From: Vallitaleaceae bacterium
GTDB taxonomy: Bacteria; Bacillota; Clostridia; Lachnospirales; Vallitaleaceae
Direction of reading: 5' to 3'
NCBI GenBank assembly: GCA_027858555.1
Contig: JAQICP010000350.1
Location: 1 to 6,922, forward strand
Length of the DNA stretch: 6,922 nt
Part shown: positions 1-5,959 of the stretch, piece by piece
Layout: each line of letters starts with the position of its first letter
Position numbering within the stretch: position 1 is the stretch's first letter
Notes under the pieces: model-generated
Databases searched by the model: none
Told to the model about the DNA's origin: nothing
Seen by the model: the letters and a program-made list of their open reading frames with translations, nothing else
Program-made: the position numbers and the translations under genes

Positions 1-1
1 A

Positions 2-88
2 ATCAGTTCTTCGATTACGAATAACTTACTGCTGATTGCTTTTTCATTGGATTTGTTGATTTCTTGGGTTATTGATTACAAAATCTGA
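2..88 (+). CDS. Possible C-terminus of a small Spo0E-like protein (5' end outside window)
   Basis: An open frame enters from the left edge and gives 28 residues before TGA at 86-88. It is followed 22 bp later by a hairpin terminator, which is what the end of a real + strand gene would look like. The tail contains LLLIAFSLDLLI followed by a short aromatic/polar end (DYKI). This loosely resembles the end of Spo0E-family aspartyl-phosphate phosphatases (pattern xLxxSQxLDxLIxxY), small proteins that dephosphorylate Spo0A~P. However, the usual SQ pair reads AF here. The match rests on a few residues and the start is not in the window, so both the coding call and the family call are tentative. On the minus strand an open frame of 25 codons also reaches the left edge, but it has no start codon. 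Confidence 0.28.
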   Translation: MSSSITNNLLLIAFSLDLLISWVIDYKI

Positions 89-110
89 TAGACCGAATTT
101 TTTGCAAGAA

Positions 111-134
111 AAAAGTACCGAGACCGGTACTTTT
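111..134. terminator. Bidirectional intrinsic terminator between left-edge gene and asd
   Basis: A perfect 10-bp inverted repeat, AAAAGTACCG / CGGTACTTTT, encloses the 4-nt loop AGAC. On the minus strand the GC-containing stem is followed by six T residues, so it can end the asd transcript about 220 nt past the asd stop. On the + strand it is followed by TTTT and can end the gene at the left edge. Shared terminators of this type are common between convergent genes. Confidence 0.8.
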
Positions 135-276
135 ATAAGGATGAGGGGGAGAGTATTAAATTTGTAAGAGGTAACTCTTACTTACCTACTAATAATACCT
201 TATAATTATGTCAATACTATTTCCATTTTGTGAACATTTCGTGTCTATTTTGATGACAAACATCAATTTCACTACA

Positions 277-366
277 TTCTCTATGCTGATATTTGTACCT
301 TTCATCCATGCCCGTTATTTATGCCTGTTATTTATGCATGTTATTCATACCATTTATCTATGGCTT
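277..366. repeat. Degenerate 13-bp tandem repeat array, about 7 units, overlapping the end of asd
   Basis: Units on the + strand follow TTATTTATGCCTG. The best copies are 315-327 and 328-340, which differ by one base. Copies 341-353 (TTATTCATACCAT), 354-366 (TTATCTATGGCTT) and 302-314 (TCATCCATGCCCG) differ at 3-4 positions. Copy 289-301 matches at 9 of 13, and 277-288 matches with one base missing. The array keeps a strict 13-bp phase from 289 onward, decays towards its left edge, and its rightmost unit contains the asd stop codon. No function is evident. It lies in the 3' untranslated part of the asd mRNA. Confidence 0.6.
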
Positions 367-1443
367 TTTTGTAATATACCCTTCTGCTTTTAGTAGCTCA
401 GCAATCAGTACAGCACCACCTGCCGCACCTCTAAGTGTGTTGTGGGCAAGGCATACGAACTTATAATCATATATATGGTCTTCTCTAAGTCTACCCACTG
501 TTACACCCATACCATTTTCATAATCTCTATCTAGTCTGGTTTGAGGTCTTGATTCATCTGTCATATATTTCATAAACTGTTTTGGTGCACTAGGTAAATC
601 TAATTCTTGTGGTCTGCCACTATAATTGTTGATTGAAGCAATCATCTCTTCAAGTTCAGGTTTTTCTTCGAATCTTACTGAAACTGCCGCCATATGGCCA
701 TCAGTTGCTGCCACTCGAATACATTGAGCTGATATAACTGGTAGGGTAGCATTAACGATTTCACCGTTTTCAATATGTCCCCATATTTTAAGTGGTTCGT
801 CTTCGCTTTTCTTTTCTTCTCCACCGATGTATGGGATTACATTATCAACCATCTCAGGCCATGATTTAAAAGTCTTGCCTGCTCCTGATATGGCTTGATA
901 AGTACAAATGATCGCTTCTTTAGGTCCAAATTTCTTAAATGCTTCTAAAACCGGTACGTAACTTTGAATAGAGCAATTAGGTTTTACTGCGATAAATCCA
1001 CGTGTTGTACCTAATCTCTTACGTTGCGCATCAATTATATGTATATGCTCACTATTGATTTCAGGAATAACCATAGGCACATCTTTTGTCCATCGATGTG
1101 CTGAATTATTAGAAACCACTGGGATTTCTGCCTTTGCATATCGCTCTTCTAGTGAATTGATTGCCTCTTTTGGCATATCTACAGCGCAGAACACAAAATC
1201 CACTTCTTCAGCAATTACCGCAATATCTTCAGCGCTAACGACAGTCATTGCACCTATATATGCTGGTATGTCCATTGTTTGAGCCCAACGACCTTTTACC
1301 GCTTCATAATATGTCTTGCCTGCTGAACTGGGACTTGCGCCTATTAATACAATTTCAAACCATGGGTGATCATGTAATAGGGTTACAAACCTTTGCCCAA
1401 CCATGCCAGTTCCACCGATAATTCCAACTCTTAATTTTTCCAT
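358..1443 (-). CDS. asd: Aspartate-semialdehyde dehydrogenase (archaeal/fungal-type)
   Basis: The enzyme reduces L-aspartyl-4-phosphate to L-aspartate-4-semialdehyde with NADPH, the branch step to lysine/diaminopimelate, threonine and methionine; it is cytosolic. The 361-residue protein has the N-terminal Rossmann motif GIIGGTGMVGQ (about residues 7-17), the catalytic cysteine in KPNCSIQ (Cys157), the substrate-loop TYQAISGAGK with Gln183, and the probable catalytic His250 in TDGH. Length and motifs fit the Clostridia branch that resembles archaeal and fungal enzymes rather than the E. coli type. I chose ATG 1441-1443 because AAGAGGTG (1449-1456) lies 5 nt upstream. An in-frame ATG 17 codons earlier (1494) has no good ribosome site, and the extra residues are not expected in the family. 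Transcription probably starts near 1639 from a strong promoter. The stop codon (TAG) falls inside a 13-bp tandem repeat. Function is very secure. Confidence 0.96.
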   Translation of the reverse strand: MEKLRVGIIGGTGMVGQRFVTLLHDHPWFEIVLIGASPSSAGKTYYEAVKGRWAQTMDIPAYIGAMTVVSAEDIAVIAEEVDFVFCAVDMPKEAINSLEERYAKAEIPVVSNNSAHRWTKDVPMVIPEINSEHIHIIDAQRKRLGTTRGFIAVKPNCSIQSYVPVLEAFKKFGPKEAIICTYQAISGAGKTFKSWPEMVDNVIPYIGGEEKKSEDEPLKIWGHIENGEIVNATLPVISAQCIRVAATDGHMAAVSVRFEEKPELEEMIASINNYSGRPQELDLPSAPKQFMKYMTDESRPQTRLDRDYENGMGVTVGRLREDHIYDYKFVCLAHNTLRGAAGGAVLIAELLKAEGYITKKP

Positions 1444-1639
1444 ATTGACACCTCTTCTATTTTTTAAATTATTATCTGCTACAATGATTTTCATCTAAAG
1501 GTTTCTACTAAAAAACTTCTATTGTAAAATCTCCACTAAATGATTTTTAATCTAACCATCTAAAAACATGTGGCTGTTTGCTTATCAAGTAATGTTAAGT
1601 TTTTCGATTGTCTTTAACACGCATACATTTGTCTTTATA
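1444..1639 (-). promoter_or_regulatory. Long asd 5' leader, no recognised riboswitch
   Basis: If transcription starts near 1639, the asd mRNA carries about 195 nt ahead of its start codon. Genes of this pathway are often preceded by a lysine riboswitch or T-box, but I see neither lysine-riboswitch core motifs nor a T-box sequence (UGGNACC). The leader is very AT-rich, with only weak inverted repeats, such as TGTTAA/TTAACA arms within 1593-1619. Several CTAAA-containing short repeats (1495-1564 on the + strand) are irregularly spaced. Further upstream, 1675-1792 holds nothing I can identify. Confidence 0.4.
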
Positions 1640-1645
1640 TGGCGT

Positions 1646-1674
1646 ATTCTATCACGAATTGCGCCTAAGGTCAA
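1646..1674 (-). promoter_or_regulatory. Sigma-A type promoter of asd
   Basis: On the minus strand TTGACC (-35, 1669-1674) and TAGAAT (-10, 1646-1651) are separated by exactly 17 bp. Each differs from consensus at one base. The predicted start is near 1639. It lies downstream of the tRNA-Val terminator, so asd appears to be transcribed on its own. Confidence 0.75.
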
Positions 1675-1792
1675 TATAATTATGCAAATCCTGTGAAATT
1701 CTAACACTTATGAACACTCACAAGAACCTAATAATACCTTCTTCCACCTACTCAGCTCTTACCTATTTCTCCTCATTAATCAGATGAATATA

Positions 1793-1833
1793 CAAAGAAA
1801 AGGAAAGCTCCATTTTTATGAAAACTTTCCTTT
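1793..1833 (-). terminator. Intrinsic terminator of the tRNA-Val transcript
   Basis: Arms AAAGGAAAG (1799-1807) and CTTTCCTTT (1825-1833) form a 9-bp stem, with an inner TTTT/AAAA extension at 1813-1824 set off by a 5-nt bulge. Read on the minus strand, the stem is followed by the T-rich run TCTTTGT. It starts 11 nt after the tRNA 3' end, the usual place for a tRNA terminator. Confidence 0.6.
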
Positions 1834-1843
1834 CAAATAAAAA

Positions 1844-1917
1844 TGAGATGAATAGGGCTCGAACCTACGACCTCCACGATGTCAACGTGGCGCTCTAGCC
1901 AGCTGAGCTACCATCTC
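1844..1917 (-). tRNA. tRNA-Val (anticodon GAC)
   Basis: The 74-nt minus-strand sequence folds as a standard cloverleaf. The acceptor is GAGATGG with TCATCTC (one G-U), the D arm is GCTC/GAGC, and the anticodon stem is CCACG/CGTGG around the loop TTGACAT, with anticodon GAC at 1881-1883. The T arm is GTAGG/CCTAT (one G-U) with loop TTCGAAC. GAC reads the valine codons GUC and GUU. The discriminator base is A and the CCA end is not encoded, so it must be added by the tRNA nucleotidyltransferase. It stands alone between the MATE gene and asd, with its own terminator. Confidence 0.96.
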
Positions 1918-1952
1918 ATAAGCATATTTAACCACAGATTGTCTATAAAATC

Positions 1953-1981
1953 AATATATAAAACAAAAAATGCTTCTACAA
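1953..1981 (-). promoter_or_regulatory. Probable promoter of tRNA-Val
   Basis: On the minus strand TTGTAG (1976-1981) and TATATT (1953-1958) are 17 bp apart, giving a start near 1946 and a precursor leader of about 29 nt. A second, poorer pair (TTGATT 1949-1954, TTAAAT 1926-1931) would start transcription almost at the mature 5' end. A weak 7-bp hairpin (1978-1994) after the MATE stop has a displaced T-run, so read-through from the MATE gene is also possible. Confidence 0.4.
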
Positions 1982-2012
1982 TTATTTTAACTGTATATCG
2001 TTCAATCCATTC

Positions 2013-3398
2013 TTATCCTACTACTTTGATAACGCTCTGACTGATACGGGATGCACTCGTTTTATACATGAAATAGATTGAGTTAATAATCGACCTGACA
2101 CTTTCATCCACTAGAACAGTAATGAAAATAGCTTCAAGTCCAAACTCAAATATATTAATCAGTATGTAGGACATGGTAATTACTAGAACCGTTCCTATAA
2201 TCTGTGTGTACATCATCCACTTTGTATTGCCTGTAGCACGAATACCGTGGCCAATAACCACGTTAATTGACTTTGGATATAATGTTATTAGCAGATATAC
2301 TATGATTGGTAACGTCATAGCAATTAACTGACTGTCATCCGTAAATATATCCAGTATCGGTTCTGTAAAAAAAACGACACCGATAACAAATATAGAAACA
2401 ACCACTAGATTATATATAATGCTTCTATTCATAATGTGCCTGACGCTATCATAATCTTTAGCACCAAGTCGTTGACTAGTCAAAGTCATAGTTGCTTTAG
2501 CTATGGCAATATAAATCATAAAAATAAATATCCCGATACTAGATGATAATACATATACAGCTACACCCATGGTATCAATCTTATTAAGGAAACTGATCAA
2601 CACCAAATTACCCAAGTGCCAAAGGAAGAATTCTAATCCTGTTGGTAAACCTATGGCAACAATTTTCGTGTACAGCTTCCATTTGAACGCTATTAGTTGA
2701 CTGAGTAACATCCTAATTGGTAAAACTGAATTGTTTGTGAAATAAAGGGTCAATATGATACTTGTTACTATATTAGCTGTTAGAGTAGCTATCGCTGCCC
2801 CTTGTATGCCAAGTGCAGGTAAGCCAAACTTACCAAAGATTAGAACCCAGTCCAAAAAGATATTAAGGAAGACCTTTACAATGCCAGCATACATGATTGG
2901 TTTGGTTTTACCAAATGCCTGTAATGCGCCTTGTATAGTGCCATCAATTGCATAAAAAGGTAAGTAGATTACAATAATCCTCATGTAGGTTAAGGCATAC
3001 GGCATGATAGCTTGATCCACATTAATCCATCTTAGGATAGTTTCTCCAAAAAAAAGCCATCCAAACATAAGAATCAACGCAAATACAATATTATAAGTAA
3101 TCGTTGATGATATGGTCTTTTGCATTTCATCAAATTTTTGTGCACCCTATTGATGCCCTACTATGATGCTAAGACCCGTACCTATGGCCATAATGACTGT
3201 AATGGTCATGAAAAAAGGTGACTGTGTAACACCAATCGCGGTCAGATATTCTGTTTTCAAATTACCAAGAAATACCTTGTCAACAATATTCTGCAATTGA
3301 AAAACCAATCCTTGTATCATAATCGGTATGGCTATCCCGAAGAAAACGCTGACACTGTAGTACTTCCTGTAATTATAATTCGCTTCCTTATTTTTCAT
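2013..3398 (-). pseudogene. MATE-family efflux transporter interrupted by an in-frame amber codon
   Basis: MATE proteins are 12-helix membrane antiporters that export drugs or cationic metabolites using Na+ or H+ gradients. The two open frames (3398-3147 and 3146-2013) are in the same reading frame, separated only by TAG at 3147-3149, codon 84 of about 461. Read through, the product has normal family length with two homologous halves of six hydrophobic helices. The amber sits in the loop segment xxQ*GAQKFDEM, whose counterpart in the second half reads SQRLGAKDYDSV, so the lost residue was probably Leu (TTG to TAG). No frameshift or other stop is seen. The start is set at ATG 3396-3398, 6 nt after GAAAGG (3405-3410); an upstream in-frame ATG at 3419 lacks a ribosome site. 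No good ribosome site precedes the next ATG after the stop (3125). It is either a recent pseudogene, a read-through gene or a sequencing error; family assignment is firm. Confidence 0.85.
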
Positions 3399-3447
3399 CA
3401 TTAACCTTTCATACACCATACTATCATTTGTTATTTATTGATTACTT

Positions 3448-3476
3448 ATAGTAGTTCATTTTCAGTAAAATCGCAA
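3448..3476 (-). promoter_or_regulatory. Probable promoter of the MATE gene
   Basis: On the minus strand TTGCGA (3471-3476) and TACTAT (3448-3453) are separated by 17 bp, placing the start about 40 nt before the chosen ATG. Hexamers match consensus only moderately. The Fur-like box lies about 60 bp upstream of this -35 and would not directly block it. Confidence 0.4.
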
Positions 3477-3535
3477 CCCTATAAATGACTATATATTTTT
3501 ATTGCCTACAATATGTTCAGCTTATGAGCATGTTT

Positions 3536-3550
3536 TGATAATAATTGTCA
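3536..3550. promoter_or_regulatory. Fur-type operator (7-1-7 box)
   Basis: TGATAATAATTGTCA matches the Bacillus-type Fur consensus TGATAATnATTATCA at all but one of the 14 defined positions. It sits within a 19-bp near-perfect palindrome (3534-3552, one mismatched pair). It covers the -35 hexamer of the rightward promoter, the position expected for a repressor. PerR (TTATAATnATTATAA) and Zur boxes are related, but match less well. Confidence 0.6.
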
Positions 3551-3573
3551 AAGCCTTGCCCTTACCAGATAAT
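3545..3573 (+). promoter_or_regulatory. Promoter of the CDP-alcohol phosphatidyltransferase gene
   Basis: TTGTCA (3545-3550) and GATAAT (3568-3573) are 17 bp apart and each differs from consensus by one base. The predicted start is near 3580, giving a leader of about 36 nt. The -35 element is inside the Fur-like palindrome, predicting repression in iron-replete cells if Fur binds there. Confidence 0.65.
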
Positions 3574-3615
3574 TCATGTAGAATTAACTTATTAACTTAA
3601 TGGGAGGAATTGCTT

Positions 3616-4179
3616 ATGTTTAAAGGGGAATACATCACAATACCTAATATTTTATCAATGTCACGCTTGGTACTATTACCTATCTTGTTTCTATTAATTA
3701 TGTGGGATATGAAGGAAGCTTTTTTAATCAGTTACATATTACTTGGATCAACAGATTTTTTCGATGGTTTCATTGCAAGAAGATTCAACCAAAAGACAGA
3801 AATCGGCAAAACTTTGGACTCCTTTGCGGATATATTCTTTTATGTATCCACGGCTTATTTTATATATGCCCTTTTCCCAGAATATCTAATACCTAATAGG
3901 CTATTACTGATTATCTTCTTTTCACTGTTCTTTCTATCATTCGTCATATCTGGTGTACTATGCAAAAAGCCTATTATGATGCATACTTATTTACTCAAAC
4001 TTAATGGTATATTGGTATATTTCTTAGTTGTCACTTCATATTTCTTTAATACTACAGCATTCATAACAGTCATACTGTTAATATATCTTGTTGGTTTTGT
4101 TGAAGAAATTGGTATTTTTATCAAATACGGCGAAGTGGATCCCGATACGCCATCATTCATATCACTTAAAAACAAATAA
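3616..4179 (+). CDS. CDP-alcohol phosphatidyltransferase family protein (membrane lipid synthesis)
   Basis: Enzymes of this family transfer a phosphatidyl group from CDP-diacylglycerol to an alcohol such as glycerol-3-phosphate, serine or inositol, within the membrane. The 187-residue protein carries the full signature DxxDGxxAR(8)GxxxDxxxD, here Asp47, Asp50, Gly51, Ala54, Arg55, Gly64, Asp68 and Asp72, so all four metal-binding/catalytic aspartates are present. The N-terminus (TIPNILSMSRL) and length resemble phosphatidylglycerophosphate synthase (PgsA), and about five further hydrophobic helices follow. The substrate alcohol cannot be read from the motif, so no symbol is given. The start is ATG 3616, 8 nt after GGGAGG (3602-3607); a TTG two codons earlier is in frame but too close to it. 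The gene is single, with its own promoter, a Fur-like operator and a strong terminator. Confidence 0.9.
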   Translation: MFKGEYITIPNILSMSRLVLLPILFLLIMWDMKEAFLISYILLGSTDFFDGFIARRFNQKTEIGKTLDSFADIFFYVSTAYFIYALFPEYLIPNRLLLIIFFSLFFLSFVISGVLCKKPIMMHTYLLKLNGILVYFLVVTSYFFNTTAFITVILLIYLVGFVEEIGIFIKYGEVDPDTPSFISLKNK

Positions 4180-4187
4180 ACTGATCT

Positions 4188-4219
4188 ACAGGTGTTGTCA
4201 TTTGACAACACCTGTTTTT
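4188..4219 (+). terminator. Strong intrinsic terminator after the phosphatidyltransferase gene
   Basis: A perfect 13-bp inverted repeat, ACAGGTGTTGTCA (4188-4200) and TGACAACACCTGT (4203-4215), is followed by TTTT (4216-4219), and the stem ends in T as well. It begins 8 nt after the stop codon. On the minus strand it lacks a clean T-run (it is followed by AGATCAGTTTATTTG), so it is mainly a rightward terminator. It could still define the 3' end of a leftward small transcript. Confidence 0.85.
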
Positions 4220-4322
4220 AATTGTCTAATTCTTTCAGTACTCTCTGATATATACGCATACATATCATTGCCTGTACAATGGCAAGTATAATAGGTCTGA
4301 ACTTCTTTATTAAGTAGGGCAT
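4218..4322 (-). CDS. Possible 34-residue single-helix membrane peptide
   Basis: The ATG at 4320-4322 opens a 34-codon frame ending with TAA at 4218-4220. The peptide has a basic N-terminus (MPYLIKKFR), a hydrophobic stretch (PIILAIVQAMICM) and a charged amphipathic tail (RIYQRVLKELDN), the layout of a small membrane protein. It lies directly downstream of a promoter with consensus -35 and -10, but the predicted start leaves a leader of only about 6 nt and no ribosome site is visible. It would have to be translated as a nearly leaderless message, which is unusual in Firmicutes. The frame may be chance and the transcript a small RNA. Confidence 0.25.
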   Translation of the reverse strand: MPYLIKKFRPIILAIVQAMICMRIYQRVLKELDN

Positions 4323-4334
4323 CTGTTTGCTTTT

Positions 4335-4362
4335 ATTATAACCTTAAGAGATATTCTGTCAA
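4335..4362 (-). promoter_or_regulatory. Consensus sigma-A promoter pointing left, no conventional gene downstream
   Basis: On the minus strand TTGACA (4357-4362) and TATAAT (4335-4340) are both perfect hexamers with 16-bp spacing, and A-rich DNA follows. The predicted start is near 4328. It lies back to back with the rightward promoter at 4376-4404. Downstream are only the 34-codon frame and then the 3' end of the phosphatidyltransferase gene in antisense. Confidence 0.55.
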
Positions 4363-4375
4363 CGCCTAAGCTGTG

Positions 4376-4404
4376 TTGCCTTCTATCCAAGAGTCGTATA
4401 TAAT
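4376..4404 (+). promoter_or_regulatory. Promoter of the 7TM-GGDEF gene
   Basis: TTGCCT (4376-4381) and a perfect TATAAT (4399-4404) are separated by 17 bp. The predicted start near 4411 leaves a leader of about 50 nt before the ATG at 4462. Confidence 0.65.
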
Positions 4405-4461
4405 ATTATGTGAGGATGTATTTATCGGATTATCATTTATTATTCAGATGGGGGTATATTG

Positions 4462-5949
4462 ATGCAATTTATTGCAATTTTTTGGCTTTCTCTTATCATG
4501 TTATCACTAATTATATTTATTAATGCCGTTTCTGCATTAATAAAGCATAACTCTCAAAAATTCTATAAGTTAATAGCCACAATGACACTTAATATCATTG
4601 TTTGGTTAGGATGCGAATTCATCATTCAGCTATCTAAAGATGAATCCATTATTTTATTTTTCCATGAGTTCAAATTTCTTGCCATAATATCATTGCCAAC
4701 ACTAACAATATTCTACTCTTATGCTGTAAAAACCGGCCATGAACTGAGTGTTAAGGCAAAGATAGTTTTGTCTATGGTTCCAATCCCTCTATTTATATTA
4801 ATTATGACAAATCAGTATCATAGCCTTTTTAGAATTTCATTGGCGATTAAATATACCTCTAATATGACTTTGGTACACTCAGTTAATAATTATCTTTTCT
4901 ATGTCGTGGTTATATATACTTATGTGATGATTTTTATTTCTTTACTTAATTTTATCATTGCATTTAGGACTCAACCTATCGAATTCAAAAATCATGAATG
5001 CTTATTAGTAATCGCCATATTAATACCTTTTAGCGCTAATTTTGTTTTTCAAATTGGTAACTTGCTTGATAATTGGGACTTTGATCCAACGCCAATAGGT
5101 TTCTTTTTATGTATTTGCGTATTCTATTTTCATTTCTTTTTGAATCGAACTAATCGAACTAATTTATTAGTCCGTGGTTATATTGTAGATTATATGAACA
5201 ATGGTTTATTATATCTTAACCATCTCAAAAATATATCTGATGCCAATCGGGCTTTTCTGACGTTAGCCGACACATCACTAGAAGACATATATGATAAGCC
5301 GCTTAATGCCATCGAAAATGATCTATTTAGAATACTTAGCGAATTACAAGAAGGTCCTGACCTTTCAGCAGACTACACATTGCATATTGGCATTGACATA
5401 TTCTATTATAAAATCAATTACCAACATATGTATCTTAACAAGAACCAATTCCTGGGAACCCTATTTACCTTTATTGATATAACTGAATTAAAACAGACTA
5501 AGTTCAAGTTGGAATATGTCAACACTCATGACATCTTGACCAAACTAAATAATCGTTTCTATTTTGAAAATAAATTGAATGAATTCAATGAGTATGCCTA
5601 TTATCCACTGGGGCTCATTGTATGTGATATACATCTCCTCAAATATATCAATGATACAAAAGGTCGTATGGCAGGTGATGATCTGCTAATTGGTACCGCC
5701 AAAACCTTATTAGAATTGTCTCCCACGAACAGTACTGTATGTCGTGTAGGAAGCAATGAATATGCTATCTTAATTCCAAATACCTCAATATCAGAAATAG
5801 AAACTTTGAAAAGTGCTATTATCCAATTGTGTTGTCATGAACATAAAAATAACAAACAAAAAAACATGTCCATAGGCTCTTCAATTAAGTTAGACCAAGA
5901 CAGGTCTTTAAATGATTTCATGAATAGTGTAAATCATAAACTCTATTAA
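4462..5949 (+). CDS. Membrane sensor with 7TM, PAS-like and degenerate GGDEF domains
   Basis: The 495-residue protein begins with seven hydrophobic helices (about residues 1-26, 34-56, 64-89, 101-115, 143-169, 181-200, 212-228) resembling the N-terminal 7TM region found on histidine kinases and GGDEF proteins. A PAS-like segment (about 238-342) ending in FIDITELKQ follows, then a GGDEF-type domain (about 345-495). That domain keeps HDILTKLNNR (His356), the metal Asp389 in CDIHLLKYIND, and AGDDLL. However, the signature reads GSNEY (430-434): Asp to Asn at a metal ligand and Gly to Ser. The RxxD inhibitory site is absent (PTNS), GHxxGD reads GRMAGD, and the protein stops at KLY without the usual AK..G..N tail. 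It is therefore probably a weak or inactive cyclase acting as a receptor or regulator, though that is inference. ATG 4462 is 7 nt after GGGGG (4450-4454); the in-frame TTG just before is unlikely. It has its own promoter. Confidence 0.88.
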   Translation: MQFIAIFWLSLIMLSLIIFINAVSALIKHNSQKFYKLIATMTLNIIVWLGCEFIIQLSKDESIILFFHEFKFLAIISLPTLTIFYSYAVKTGHELSVKAKIVLSMVPIPLFILIMTNQYHSLFRISLAIKYTSNMTLVHSVNNYLFYVVVIYTYVMIFISLLNFIIAFRTQPIEFKNHECLLVIAILIPFSANFVFQIGNLLDNWDFDPTPIGFFLCICVFYFHFFLNRTNRTNLLVRGYIVDYMNNGLLYLNHLKNISDANRAFLTLADTSLEDIYDKPLNAIENDLFRILSELQEGPDLSADYTLHIGIDIFYYKINYQHMYLNKNQFLGTLFTFIDITELKQTKFKLEYVNTHDILTKLNNRFYFENKLNEFNEYAYYPLGLIVCDIHLLKYINDTKGRMAGDDLLIGTAKTLLELSPTNSTVCRVGSNEYAILIPNTSISEIETLKSAIIQLCCHEHKNNKQKNMSIGSSIKLDQDRSLNDFMNSVNHKLY

Positions 5950-5959
5950 AATATAGTGA

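Noticed and set aside
164..181. GTAAGAG/CTCTTAC hairpin
   Set aside because: 7-bp AT-rich stem without a T-run on either strand; no clear function.
208..393. 61-codon + strand frame, hydrophobic
   Set aside because: No ribosome site, low-complexity residues, built largely from the 13-bp repeats and overlapping the antisense end of asd.
1444..1494. 17-residue N-terminal extension of asd beginning MKIIVADN, reminiscent of a response-regulator start
   Set aside because: No ribosome site before that ATG, a strong one before the internal ATG at 1443, and the family begins at the internal Met.
189..1740. Exact 13-bp direct repeat CTAATAATACCTT at 189-201 and 1728-1740 flanking asd, considered as a transposition or attachment scar
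   Set aside because: One shared 13-mer is close to chance in about 7 kb of AT-rich DNA, and no recombinase gene or terminal inverted repeats accompany it.
2755..2955. + strand frame within the MATE gene
   Set aside because: Antisense shadow of a well-supported coding frame, with no ribosome site.
358..3149. UAG recoding (pyrrolysine-type) as a general explanation for the MATE amber, because asd also ends in TAG
   Set aside because: asd ends at its normal family length at TAG, so TAG works as a stop here; recoding needs genome-wide evidence not in this window.
3987..4211. 74-codon minus-strand frame over the end of the phosphatidyltransferase gene
   Set aside because: Antisense shadow; the + strand frame carries a complete catalytic signature.
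4279..4317. 12-codon + strand frame (MASIIGLNFFIK), considered as a signal peptide
   Set aside because: No ribosome site and no processing or export gene nearby.
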